A DNA stretch of 43,132 bases from Oscillospiraceae bacterium (GTDB taxonomy: Bacteria; Bacillota; Clostridia; Oscillospirales; Ruminococcaceae): the NCBI GenBank assembly GCA_031253495.1, contig JAIRWC010000014.1, positions 1 to 43,132 on the forward strand, given 5' to 3'. Below the pieces are notes generated by a model, which ran no database searches, was not told where the DNA came from, and saw only the letters and a program-made list of their open reading frames with translations. Positions within the stretch are counted from its first letter, which is position 1, and each line of letters begins with the position of its first letter. Both the position numbers and the translations under genes were made by a program. This document shows positions 14,231-22,293 of the stretch, piece after piece.

Positions 14231-15568
14231 TTATCTCCCCACTCCCCACTCATAGACGGTTTTGCCGTTATCAGAGTTTATCCAGGCGTACTCGTTTATC
14301 CAAAAACCGCCGTCGTAGCCGAATTTGTTCATCAAGCTTTCGTCGGAAACTACCATGGCGTTTTGGTCGTTCAGCTCCAATTTGTATAAATACAGCGTGT
14401 CAAGCTCAAGCGCCTTATCCGTGTAGGGAATCAGGAAAGCGACCCACGCGGTATGTTCGTCCCTGCTCAAGCAATAGACGGGTATATCGTCGTCAAGCGC
14501 AACCCGCTCCTTTATCGCCGCCACCAGCGAACTGTCGCGGGGAACTATCTCTATAAACCGCGTCGGTATCTTTTCGGCAATCAGCTCGACATACTCGCAA
14601 TATTCATCCCAGCTCGTTTCGCTTGTGTCGAAATACCAATCGCCGAACTCAAAGACGACGCGGTCCGCGGCTTCCGCGCGATATTGAACAAACACGCCCA
14701 AGTCCTCCACATAACTTGACGCGCGGATTTTTTCCATTTGCGCCTGATGAAACTCAACATCTTCCTCGGTAAGTTTTCTGTAAGCGCCGGATTCCAAAAA
14801 CTCTTTTTTCATAAGGTCGTACCCCGCGAACTCGCCGCCGAAAACGCCGCTCAGAATATCCGTGATATCCCCGTTTTCGCCCGAGTAAAATACGACGACC
14901 TCGCCCTTTTTGTACCAGTGCGGGTACCTCGTCGCGTTTACGAATTCCAATACCTTTTCATAATACGGCGACGACACGCTCAGGTTATAGGCGCTTATCG
15001 GATAGCCGCTCCGGTCTATCAAAGCGGCGTCGGCTTCCATTAACCCGTTTGTCGCGTATTCGTAAACAAAGACCGGTTCGATAACCGTGGCATTCACGCC
15101 CCATTCCGCAACGTCGAAAGAATCGCCCCACACCGAAACGCTTTTCGGCTCGACGCTCAAGAAGCCGGCGCCTCCGGCGGCGGGCCCGCCTTCATAAACG
15201 ACGCCGAGCGCGTCCAGCGCGCCGATAAAATCATCGTAACCGAAAGTCGCGTCGTCAACTTGTAATTCAACCTCGCCGTAAGGCCACGCGTCGTCCGTTT
15301 CGGTAACGGTCCGTTCTTCCTCCGTAACGTCCCCGCCGCCGTCCGAAAGCGGGTTGATTTCCCCCCCGTTCAAAAGATAAAATCCGCCCCCGAACGCAAG
15401 GCAGAGAGCCGCCGCCGCCCCGCCAATCGCCGCGAGGTTCCTCCTCGCGAACGAACTGTGCGCGTTTTCGTCGTTCCCGGCGTTTTCCGCGGTTTGAACC
15501 AACCGCTTTTTCATGTCCGGCGTTAAATTTACGCCGTCGATGTAACTGAACAATTTCTTGTCTTCCAT
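14231..15568 (-). CDS. Putative anti-sigma factor with large extracellular domain
   Basis: The 445-residue protein has a cytoplasmic N-terminus (1-43), one membrane helix (about 44-66) and a long extracellular part rich in Tyr, Trp, Asp and Glu. The short N-terminal segment (KLFSYIDGVNLTPDMKKRLV) resembles the sigma-binding region of clostridial anti-sigma factors. I recognise no enzymatic or peptidoglycan-binding motif in the ectodomain. A module around residues 150-260 looks like repeats found in uncharacterised secreted lipoproteins, but this is a weak impression. The start at 15568 has AAAGGAG 8 bases upstream. The gene follows the sigma gene by 16 bases, which supports the pairing. Confidence 0.7.
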   Translation of the reverse strand: MEDKKLFSYIDGVNLTPDMKKRLVQTAENAGNDENAHSSFARRNLAAIGGAAAALCLAFGGGFYLLNGGEINPLSDGGGDVTEEERTVTETDDAWPYGEVELQVDDATFGYDDFIGALDALGVVYEGGPAAGGAGFLSVEPKSVSVWGDSFDVAEWGVNATVIEPVFVYEYATNGLMEADAALIDRSGYPISAYNLSVSSPYYEKVLEFVNATRYPHWYKKGEVVVFYSGENGDITDILSGVFGGEFAGYDLMKKEFLESGAYRKLTEEDVEFHQAQMEKIRASSYVEDLGVFVQYRAEAADRVVFEFGDWYFDTSETSWDEYCEYVELIAEKIPTRFIEIVPRDSSLVAAIKERVALDDDIPVYCLSRDEHTAWVAFLIPYTDKALELDTLYLYKLELNDQNAMVVSDESLMNKFGYDGGFWINEYAWINSDNGKTVYEWGVGR

Positions 15569-15584
15569 GATATTATCTCCTTTG

Positions 15585-16085
15585 TCATAACAGATTTTTG
15601 AGCATTTCGCGGCCTTTGACAAGCCGCTTCTTGACGCCGCTTTCGCCGACTTTCAGAATTTTCGCGATTTCCCTGATTTTATACCCTTCGTAATAGTGCA
15701 GGTACAGCGGCAGCCTGTACTTTCGAGGAAGGTTCGCCAGCGTTTCCTGCAAGCGGTAGTCGTCGGCGTCCGTCGAAACGCCGTAAGCCTCGCTCAAGTC
15801 TACGCCGTTCTTGTTCCACAGGCTCTTGTTATAGTCGCGGCACTTGTTGATTACCGCCCTAATCAGCCACGACTTGACGTGTTCGGAACCGTTCCAGACG
15901 GGTTTTTTCGTGTGAACCGCGAGCAAAACGTCCTGCACCGCGTCGAACGCGTCGGAACGGTTGTTCAGTTGCGACGACGCGAGTTTGTACATCATGTCGC
16001 CGTATTCCTCCACAATGTACGGCACGCTGTATTCCTCGGATATAACGCCCGGCGTTTCCCGGTTTAATCGGATTTGTGTTATCAT
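15585..16085 (-). CDS. ECF sigma factor (SigV-like)
   Basis: The 166-residue protein has sigma-70 region 2 (about 25-92, with the DAFDAVQDVLL core and a KSWLIRAVINKCRDY segment) and region 4 (about 108-163, with LPRKYRLPLYLHYYEGYKI and a helix-turn-helix IREIAKILKVGESGVKKRL). Region 3 is absent, as in all ECF factors. It should direct RNA polymerase to a small stress or envelope regulon and be held by the downstream anti-sigma protein. GGAGG precedes the ATG. A candidate self-recognised promoter lies at 16108-16136. Confidence 0.92.
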   Translation of the reverse strand: MITQIRLNRETPGVISEEYSVPYIVEEYGDMMYKLASSQLNNRSDAFDAVQDVLLAVHTKKPVWNGSEHVKSWLIRAVINKCRDYNKSLWNKNGVDLSEAYGVSTDADDYRLQETLANLPRKYRLPLYLHYYEGYKIREIAKILKVGESGVKKRLVKGREMLKNLL

Positions 16086-16107
16086 GATAATCTCGCCTCC
16101 TGTTAAT

Positions 16108-16136
16108 AAAACGACCGGGAGAAAGAAAAAGTTTCC
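16108..16136 (-). promoter_or_regulatory. Candidate ECF-type autoregulatory promoter
   Basis: On the minus strand GGAAAC followed by TTTTTC (-35, 16131-16136) and GTCGTTTT (-10 core 16108-16113) are 17 bp apart. This matches the GAAAC/CGTC style used by ECF factors of the SigV type. It lies 23 bases before the sigma gene ATG. Confidence 0.5.
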
Positions 16137-16151
16137 GTTTCCCGGTTTTTT
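16114..16151. terminator. Hairpin downstream of znuB
   Basis: ACCGGGA (16114-16120) pairs with TCCCGGT (16140-16146). A T-run follows on the plus strand, and CGTTTTATT follows on the minus strand, where it would end the znu operon. It overlaps the ECF promoter. Confidence 0.5.
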
Positions 16152-16180
16152 AGAAAAAATTTTTTGATTGTATCGGGGCG

Positions 16181-17038
16181 TCAGCGGCGTTTTCGCCCTT
16201 TAAGTTTTCGGCGCGCAATCCCCGCCGCCGTAAAGGCGAGGAACACCGCGAGGTTGGCGACCACCACGCTCGCCCCCGCCGGGGTTCTCAAACCGGTCGC
16301 CCTTTCGCGGACATAAGACAGTATTATCCCGGAAAAAAAGCAGACTATCGAAACGACCGCCGAACATACCACGACGCTTTTGAAGTTTTTGAAAACGCGC
16401 ATGGCCGTTAAAGCGGGAAAGATAATCAAGCCGGAGATTAAAAGCGCGCCCATTACCCTCATCCCGACCACGACGACCAAAGCCGTCAGCGCCGCCAAAA
16501 CCGTGTTGTACAGCTTGACGTTCACGCCCGTCGCTTTCGAGAAATCCTCGTCGAACGTTACCGCGAATATACGGTTATAGAAAAAGATATACGCCGCCGC
16601 GACCGCAATCGCTATCCCCGAGCTTATATAAAGGTCTTCGCCGCCGACGGCAAGGATTGTCCCGAACATATAGCCGGTTAAATCGGCGTTCAGCCCTTTC
16701 GATTCGACGATAATGCTGCCGATTGCCAGCGAACCGCTTGAAACGAGGGCGATTGCCGCGTCGCCTTTGATTTTGCCGCTTTCGCTCAGGCGCAAAAGCC
16801 CGAACGCCGCCAACAACACGAGGGGAACGGATATCTTAAGCGGGGAGGCTATCCCCAAAGCCGCCGCCAACCCGAGCGTCCCGAAGCCCACGTGCGAAAG
16901 CCCGTCGCCAATCATGGAATACCGCTTCAACACGAGGCTGACGCCGAGGAGCGCGGCGCACAGCGACACCAATCCGCCCACTATCAGCGCTTTCACCACA
17001 AAGGGGAATGAAAACAGTTCGACAATTATCCCAAACAT
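16181..17038 (-). CDS. znuB: Zinc ABC transporter permease
   Basis: A 285-residue ABC-3 family membrane protein with about eight hydrophobic helices and a basic C-terminus (RRKLKGRKRR). It forms the channel of the ZnuABC importer. The start is the ATG at 17038, which shares one base with the znuC stop (TAATG). The longer open frame would overlap znuC and adds Arg/Gly-rich nonsense. It is the last gene of the zur-znuACB operon. Confidence 0.92.
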   Translation of the reverse strand: MFGIIVELFSFPFVVKALIVGGLVSLCAALLGVSLVLKRYSMIGDGLSHVGFGTLGLAAALGIASPLKISVPLVLLAAFGLLRLSESGKIKGDAAIALVSSGSLAIGSIIVESKGLNADLTGYMFGTILAVGGEDLYISSGIAIAVAAAYIFFYNRIFAVTFDEDFSKATGVNVKLYNTVLAALTALVVVVGMRVMGALLISGLIIFPALTAMRVFKNFKSVVVCSAVVSIVCFFSGIILSYVRERATGLRTPAGASVVVANLAVFLAFTAAGIARRKLKGRKRR

Positions 17039-17712
17039 TAGACCTCCGCGTTTTTCCCGTATTCTTCCGCCGTCTTGAAAGACGCGCCGGCTCCGCCCAA
17101 ACACAAAATCTTGTTCGCGTAACGCGCCGCGGTTTTCACATCGTGGGAAATCATCACGACGGTTACGCCGCGTTCGCGGTTTTGTTCCCCGATTAAACCG
17201 TACATTTCCGCCTCCCCCGCCGAATCCAAGCCCGCCGCCGGTTCGTCGAGCGCCAAAAACTTTTCCGAGGCGCACAGCGCCCTCGCCAAGAGAACCCTTT
17301 TAACCTGCCCCCCCGATAACTCGCCGAACGGGCGTTTTTCTATCTTTTCCGTTTTTGTAAGGCGCATGGCTTCCCTCGCCCTTTCCTTATCCCGTTTGGT
17401 GTAAAAGGGCGTTTTCAAACGGTTGAGACAGCCGGAAAGCACGACCTCGTAAACATTGGCGGGGAAATCCCTCACGGAGGAACTTTGCTGAGGGAGATAG
17501 CCCATTTCGCGGCGGTCAATCCCGTTGAGCGCGATTTTCCCGCTTTGCGGCTTCAACAGCCCCAACAAACTTTTCATAAGCGTGGATTTCCCCGAACCGT
17601 TTTCCCCCGTTACGCAAAGATAATCCCCTTTTTCAAGCGAAAAACTCAAGTCCTTTATTATCAGCCCCGCGTCGTAGCGGACGCATAAATTCTCACAAGT
17701 AAGAACGCTCAT
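17038..17712 (-). CDS. znuC: Zinc ABC transporter ATP-binding protein
   Basis: A 224-residue ABC ATPase with Walker A GENGSGKST, Q-loop YLPQQ, signature LSGGQ, Walker B FLALDEP and switch His in MISHD, all intact. It powers metal import through ZnuB. The ATG at 17712 overlaps the znuA stop by one base (TGATG) and has AAGGGG at proper distance. A TTG one codon earlier is less likely. Confidence 0.94.
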   Translation of the reverse strand: MSVLTCENLCVRYDAGLIIKDLSFSLEKGDYLCVTGENGSGKSTLMKSLLGLLKPQSGKIALNGIDRREMGYLPQQSSSVRDFPANVYEVVLSGCLNRLKTPFYTKRDKERAREAMRLTKTEKIEKRPFGELSGGQVKRVLLARALCASEKFLALDEPAAGLDSAGEAEMYGLIGEQNRERGVTVVMISHDVKTAARYANKILCLGGAGASFKTAEEYGKNAEV

Positions 17713-18596
17713 CAATTCAGCCCCTTTTTCAAGTTTTCGGCGTTTTGCCGCATCAGCGAAAGATAGGTTTCACCCCGCTCGAATTCCTCGCCGGTAACGT
17801 TCTGGCAGGAATGGAAAAGCAGGGTTTGCGCGCCGGTCTCCCGCGATACGGCGGCGGCGACTTTGTTGTTGCTCAGTTCCGCGTAATATATATAAGGTAT
17901 TCCCTCGGCTTTGACCGTTTTGATTAACCGCGCCACGGTCGCCGCGGAAGCGTCGCTTTGGTCGTGGCACGCGTTGAAAGCCGCCTCGTATTCCAGACCG
18001 TAGCGTTCGGTGAAATAGCGCAGGGCGAACCTGTCGGCGACCACGATTTTATCGCGTTTGGCGGTCTTTACAATATCCGCTATGTCGGCTTCGAGCGTTT
18101 TCAGCCCCTCGCCGTAGTTCTTTTCGTTATTTCTGTAAACGCCGGCGTTTTCGGGGTCGATTTCCGCCATCGCGCCGGCGATTGCGGTTAAACAAACGCC
18201 CGCGTTGTACGGGTCGGTCCATATATGCTCGTCATAATTGCCGTCGCCGTCTTCAAGCGGGCTGAAATAATCCATAAGGCGTATCGCGGTTTTCCCGTTT
18301 AAATCCAGTTTGTCAACCCACGCCTCGCTTTCGCCGCCCACGCAAACGAACGCGTCGCATTCGTTTATCCTTTTTATGTCCGAAACGGACGGGTCGTATG
18401 AATGTACGGACGAACCCGGTCTTATCAGCATTGTAACGTCCGCCGCGCCCCCGGCGACGGCGCGGGTAAAGTCAAAGACCGGAAAAATCGTCGCGACGAC
18501 TTTCAACCTCCCGCCGCCGCTTTCGCCGCCGTCAAAGCCGATATTGCACGACGTTAAAACGATTGCCGACGACAAAATTATCAACAGCCTTCTCAT
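17712..18596 (-). CDS. znuA: Zinc-binding lipoprotein of ABC transporter
   Basis: A 294-residue cluster A-I solute-binding protein. A lipobox LTSC puts the lipid on Cys17, tethering it to the outer membrane face. Likely metal ligands are His in SSVHSYD, His in DEHIWTDP, and His in ACHDQSDAS. A His at the third position favours zinc over manganese. The ATG at 18596 overlaps the zur stop by 4 bases (ATGA) and follows GGAGG; an upstream in-frame start is disfavoured. There is no long His-rich loop. Confidence 0.9.
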   Translation of the reverse strand: MRRLLIILSSAIVLTSCNIGFDGGESGGGRLKVVATIFPVFDFTRAVAGGAADVTMLIRPGSSVHSYDPSVSDIKRINECDAFVCVGGESEAWVDKLDLNGKTAIRLMDYFSPLEDGDGNYDEHIWTDPYNAGVCLTAIAGAMAEIDPENAGVYRNNEKNYGEGLKTLEADIADIVKTAKRDKIVVADRFALRYFTERYGLEYEAAFNACHDQSDASAATVARLIKTVKAEGIPYIYYAELSNNKVAAAVSRETGAQTLLFHSCQNVTGEEFERGETYLSLMRQNAENLKKGLN

Positions 18597-19003
18597 TTCG
18601 ATTCCTCCGTAACGGCGCATTTTTCACAAGAACCGTACAGCACGGTCCTTTTTTTATCGAGATGAATACCGTGCCCATCCCTCACGTGCCGCGCGGCTTC
18701 GTCCAAGTTTGAACATTCGATATGGAACATCCGCCCGCACCCGTCGCACATAAAGTGATAAAAAGGCTCGTCTTTCCCGCAGCAGTTCTTCGCGTAGCGG
18801 TAGCAGTTAACTTGCGCGTGGGAATATTTCAGCGCCTCGCCCTCTTTGACGAGCGCGCCGAGGTTGCGGTAAACCGTCGTCTGCCCCACCCGCCCCTTAA
18901 GCGCTTCGACCACGGCGTCGGCGGTTATGTGGCGGTCGGAATTGTCTTTCAAGAAAGCCGCAATCAATTCCCTTTGCTTGGTTTTGTATTTCCCTCTTGT
19001 CAT
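18593..19003 (-). CDS. zur: Fur-family regulator, probably Zur
   Basis: The 136-residue protein has the Fur-type winged helix (recognition segment VGQTTVYRNLGALVKEG) and a dimerisation domain with two CxxC pairs (CDGC and CEKC) that hold structural zinc, plus a His-rich sensor part (FYHFMC, HVRDGHGIHL). As first gene of the znu operon it most likely represses its own transcription in zinc-replete cells. The palindrome at 19015-19043 supports this. GGAGACGG precedes the ATG. PerR or iron Fur are less likely given the neighbours. Confidence 0.88.
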   Translation of the reverse strand: MTRGKYKTKQRELIAAFLKDNSDRHITADAVVEALKGRVGQTTVYRNLGALVKEGEALKYSHAQVNCYRYAKNCCGKDEPFYHFMCDGCGRMFHIECSNLDEAARHVRDGHGIHLDKKRTVLYGSCEKCAVTEESK

Positions 19004-19014
19004 ATGCCGTCTCC

Positions 19015-19043
19015 AATATGAAAATGGTTGCCGTTTTCATATT
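19015..19043. promoter_or_regulatory. Candidate Zur operator
   Basis: AATATGAAAATGG (19015-19027) and CCGTTTTCATATT (19031-19043) form a 13-bp palindrome with one mismatch around TTG. It begins inside the -10 box and covers the expected start site. Confidence 0.65.
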
Positions 19044-19069
19044 ATAAACGATTTTCGCGGAACTGTCAA
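19041..19069 (-). promoter_or_regulatory. zur-znuACB promoter
   Basis: TTGACA (19064-19069) and TATAAT (19041-19046) on the minus strand are 17 bp apart, a perfect consensus. Confidence 0.88.
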
Positions 19070-19125
19070 GGGCGTTCTTTTATAATCCCGCGAAACGGCG
19101 GGGGAATATTTATTTTTTTTGCGTA

Positions 19126-19154
19126 TTGAATTTTTAAGGTTTGTGTGATATACT
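19126..19154 (+). promoter_or_regulatory. Promoter of the VTC-DUF4956-xylanase run
   Basis: TTGAAT (19126-19131) and TATACT (19149-19154) are 17 bp apart, about 48 bases before the GTG start. Confidence 0.7.
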
Positions 19155-19157
19155 TTT

Positions 19158-19170
19158 TGTAAAGTTTACA
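19158..19170. promoter_or_regulatory. 13-bp palindrome at the VTC gene transcription start
   Basis: TGTAAAGTTTACA is a perfect palindrome placed 4 bases after the -10 box, where a repressor would block initiation. A further half-copy TTTTACA follows at about 19184. Confidence 0.45.
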
Positions 19171-19201
19171 TGGATTTTACAAATAAAAACGGAGGGACGC
19201 C

Positions 19202-19915
19202 GTGAACCGCGATAACCGTCGGCTGCGGCACGAACTGAAATACATCCTGCCGAAGCCCGTCGGCGAACTGCTTCAAAACCGTCTGCGCGCCGTTATGAAG
19301 CCGGACGGGAACTCGCGGGACGGTTCGTACCGCGTAACCTCGCTGTACCTTGACGACCTGTACCGCGCGTCTTATTACGACAAACTGGCGGGTATAAACC
19401 AACGCAGGAAATTCCGCGTGCGCGCCTACGGGCTTGACCCCGGAACGCTCCGCCTCGAGGTAAAACGCAAGGATAACGAATACGTTTACAAAACCGCCGC
19501 GCCCCTTACCCTTGAACAGTACGGCTCAATCCTCAAGGGCGATTTTTCTTTTATGAAAGAATACGGCGAAGGCCCGCTCCCGCAGGCAATGGAGGAACTG
19601 ATGGTTTCGGAAGGCATAACCCGCCCGCGCCCCGTCGTCCTCGTCGATTATTTCCGTGAGGCGTGGGTGCATGAGGCGGGCGACGTCCGCGTAACGTTCG
19701 ATACGGGTCTTGCGACCTGCCGCGGCGCTTTCGATATGTTCAAGGCGGAATATTCGCCCGTTTTGGGCGACGCCGCGATTATGGAAATCAAATACGGCAG
19801 TTTCATGCCGTCGCGCGTAATCGACGTTTTTTCGGGGGTTGCGCTCACGCGCGAGGCGGTTTCAAAATACGCGCTGTGCATGAACAGGCGGTATATTTTA
19901 AATAACGGAGGCTGA
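19202..19915 (+). CDS. VTC-domain (polyphosphate polymerase-like) protein
   Basis: The 237-residue protein consists of one VTC domain, the tunnel fold of the yeast vacuolar polyphosphate polymerase. Visible features are the RHELKY start, YRVTSLYLDD, KFRVRAYG, LEVKRK and a final EIKYGSFMP block, which supply the basic and acidic residues lining the tunnel. Polyphosphate synthesis is possible, but bacterial members next to DUF4956 genes are largely uncharacterised. Start is GTG with GGAGGG 5 bases upstream. The next gene begins 6 bases after its stop. Confidence 0.88.
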   Translation: MNRDNRRLRHELKYILPKPVGELLQNRLRAVMKPDGNSRDGSYRVTSLYLDDLYRASYYDKLAGINQRRKFRVRAYGLDPGTLRLEVKRKDNEYVYKTAAPLTLEQYGSILKGDFSFMKEYGEGPLPQAMEELMVSEGITRPRPVVLVDYFREAWVHEAGDVRVTFDTGLATCRGAFDMFKAEYSPVLGDAAIMEIKYGSFMPSRVIDVFSGVALTREAVSKYALCMNRRYILNNGG

Positions 19916-19921
19916 AAAACA

Positions 19922-20614
19922 ATGCTGTTATCAAGCAATACGCTGGAAGATTTAATCGCCGCCCTAACCGACGGTTTCGGAACTTCCGAAACCGTTCAAA
20001 GGCTTTCGGCGCCTTACATACTCGCCGCGCTGATATGCGGCGCGGTTTGCGGTCTTGTCATATACCTCGTTTACCGCTATTTTTACGCGGGGATTGTCTA
20101 CAGCGACAATTTTAACATGCTTTTGATACTGATAACGGTTATGACCGCGCTGATTATAATGACCATCAGCGCCAACATCGTCCTTTCCCTCGGAATGGTG
20201 GGCGCGCTCTCCATCGTCCGTTTCAGGACGGCGATTAAAGACCCGCTGGATTTGGGGTTCTTGTTCTGGTCAATCGCGGCGGGCATAACCTGCGGCGCGG
20301 GGCTGTTCGCGACGGCGTTCGTCGGAACCGCGTTCATAGCGGTTTTGTATATGCTCTTAACCGTCGCGAAGAAAGAGCGCAAGAATTATCTGCTCATCGT
20401 CCGCTATTCGGAAGAAGCCGAAAGCAACGTTTCCGCGCTGCTCGGAACGATGAAGTACAAGCTGAAAAGCAAGACCGTTTCCGGCGCGGAAACCGAGTTG
20501 ACCGCGGAAATCAAAATCAAGCGCAACGACGCGGAATGTCTTTCGCGGTTTAAAGCCGCCGAGGGCGTGATAACCGTTACGCTGCTTGAATACACCGGCG
20601 AATTTATGAATTAA
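19922..20614 (+). CDS. DUF4956 membrane protein
   Basis: The 230-residue protein has four hydrophobic segments (about 33-52, 62-92, 118-140 and 142-150) and a soluble C-terminal part of about 80 residues. The block SLGMVGALSIVRFRTAIKDPLDLGFLFWSI is the hallmark of DUF4956 (quoted here only as a landmark around residues 87-120). This family is commonly found beside VTC-domain genes, and the pairing suggests a membrane partner for VTC. Function is unknown. It starts 6 bases after the VTC stop, so translation is coupled. Confidence 0.85.
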   Translation: MLLSSNTLEDLIAALTDGFGTSETVQRLSAPYILAALICGAVCGLVIYLVYRYFYAGIVYSDNFNMLLILITVMTALIIMTISANIVLSLGMVGALSIVRFRTAIKDPLDLGFLFWSIAAGITCGAGLFATAFVGTAFIAVLYMLLTVAKKERKNYLLIVRYSEEAESNVSALLGTMKYKLKSKTVSGAETELTAEIKIKRNDAECLSRFKAAEGVITVTLLEYTGEFMN

Positions 20615-20662
20615 TACGTTTGGCGCCGCAACCCCGAAAATTTAAACGAAGGAGCGATTTTT

Positions 20663-22270
20663 ATGAAACGCAAAATCCTCGCGCTGTTCCTCGCGCTTGC
20701 CGCGTCGTTAAGCCTGTTCGCCTTTCCGGCGGGCGCGGCGGAACCCAAGCTCAACAAAACCTCGAGGACGCTCGTCCCCGGGGAAACCTATTCGCTTAAA
20801 CTGAACGGCGCCCCCGCTTCGGTAAGCTGGAGCAGTTCCGACAAAGCCGTCGTTACCGTCTCTTCCGGCGGGAAGATTACGGCGGCGGCGGCGGGGAAAG
20901 CGTCCGTTACCGCGAAAAGCGGCGGCAAAAGCTATAAGTGCGAGGTTACGGTTCAGCGCAACCGCGTCAAACGCGCCAAATCGACCATCAATACGGGCGA
21001 AAAACTTAAGTGCGAGTTGCTGGGCAAAAACGCCGAAAAAGTTACTTGGTCGAGCGCCGACGCGAAAATCGCTTCAGTCAACTCAAAAGGCGAGGTTACC
21101 GGAAAAAGCGCGGGCAAAACCAAAATAACCGCGGCTTTCGGGACGAGGACGAGGAGCTTTACCGTCACTGTGAGGAAAGCCAATTCCGCCGACACGTTAC
21201 GGGGGGCGTACGGACCGGTCTTCGGATATGTCGGCACGGCGGCGTACACTTCGGGGAGGGAAGCGGTCGGCAGCCTGAACGACGCCGGCGCGCTTAAATT
21301 CATAAAAAAGCATTACAACAGCATAACCGCCGAAAACGAGATGAAGCCCGACCATGTGCTGGGCGCCGCCTTGATAACCGTTGACGAGGCGAAAAAGAAA
21401 GGGTACGTCATCCCCGACGGTTTTAAAGAAACCCGCGTCCCTGAAATCAATTTCGGCAAGATTGACAATTTTTTGAAAATCGCTTATGAAAACGGGCTCG
21501 CCGTCCGTTATCACACGCTCGTCTGGCACAGCCAAACGCCCGACAGATTCTTTAAAGTTGACTACGCCGGTTCGGGGAGCTACGTTTCCGAAGCCGTGAT
21601 GGACAAACGCATGGAAATGTATATCAAGACCGTTATAAAGCACGTTTATGAAAGCCCCTACGGCGACGTTGTTTACGCGTGGGACGTCGTCAACGAACAT
21701 CTGAACAACAACGGTCAGGGCGGCTGGCAAAGGATATACGGCGACGCGTCTTATGTCGCGAAAGCGTTTAAATATGCCCACGAAGAGCTTGTCAAACAGA
21801 AAAAGCGCGACGACGTAAGCCTTTTTTACAACGATTTCAACACTTATGAAAAGACCGCCGCGATTATCGCCTTAATCAACGAAGTCAACAAAAAGGGGAA
21901 ATACTGCGACGGCGTGGGGATGCAGTCGCACCTTGACGCCGGTTATCCCTCGATAAGCAAAATCGGATTCGCGGTCGACGCGTTCGCCAAAGAGGGGTAC
22001 GAGATTCAAATCACCGAGCTTGACGTTACCCTGAACGGTCAGTGGAGCAGCCCCCCGCCGGAAAGCGAAGCCGACCAGGCGAAATATTACGGCGATTTGT
22101 TCAAAATGCTCGCCGAAAAGAAAAAGGGCGGCGCGAACATAACGGGCGTAACTTTCTGGGGGCTTTACGACGGCGTTTCATGGAGGGGGAAATACGAACC
22201 GCTCTTGTTCACCGGGCTTGACAAACCGAAGAAGGACGCGCTGGACGCGGTTTTGAAGGCGGCGGGATAG
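20663..22270 (+). CDS. Secreted GH10 endo-xylanase with two Big_2 domains
   Basis: The 535-residue enzyme has a signal peptide (1-26), two bacterial Ig-like Big_2 domains (about 29-97 and 101-173), and a GH10 barrel (about 178-535). GH10 hallmarks are ENEMKPD (224-230), HTLVWHSQTP (284-293), acid/base Glu345 in WDVVNEH and nucleophile Glu452 in ITELDVT. It should cut the beta-1,4-xylan backbone outside the cell. No dockerin, CBM or anchor is visible; the Ig-like domains probably act as spacers. AAGGAG precedes the ATG. It lies 48 bases after the DUF4956 gene with no promoter between. Confidence 0.93.
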   Translation: MKRKILALFLALAASLSLFAFPAGAAEPKLNKTSRTLVPGETYSLKLNGAPASVSWSSSDKAVVTVSSGGKITAAAAGKASVTAKSGGKSYKCEVTVQRNRVKRAKSTINTGEKLKCELLGKNAEKVTWSSADAKIASVNSKGEVTGKSAGKTKITAAFGTRTRSFTVTVRKANSADTLRGAYGPVFGYVGTAAYTSGREAVGSLNDAGALKFIKKHYNSITAENEMKPDHVLGAALITVDEAKKKGYVIPDGFKETRVPEINFGKIDNFLKIAYENGLAVRYHTLVWHSQTPDRFFKVDYAGSGSYVSEAVMDKRMEMYIKTVIKHVYESPYGDVVYAWDVVNEHLNNNGQGGWQRIYGDASYVAKAFKYAHEELVKQKKRDDVSLFYNDFNTYEKTAAIIALINEVNKKGKYCDGVGMQSHLDAGYPSISKIGFAVDAFAKEGYEIQITELDVTLNGQWSSPPPESEADQAKYYGDLFKMLAEKKKGGANITGVTFWGLYDGVSWRGKYEPLLFTGLDKPKKDALDAVLKAAG

Positions 22271-22293
22271 CGGGCGCCGAAAGGGAATTTAAC

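Noticed and set aside
17039-17275. N-terminal extension of ZnuB
   Set aside because: It overlaps znuC entirely in another frame and has Arg/Gly-rich sequence without family similarity.
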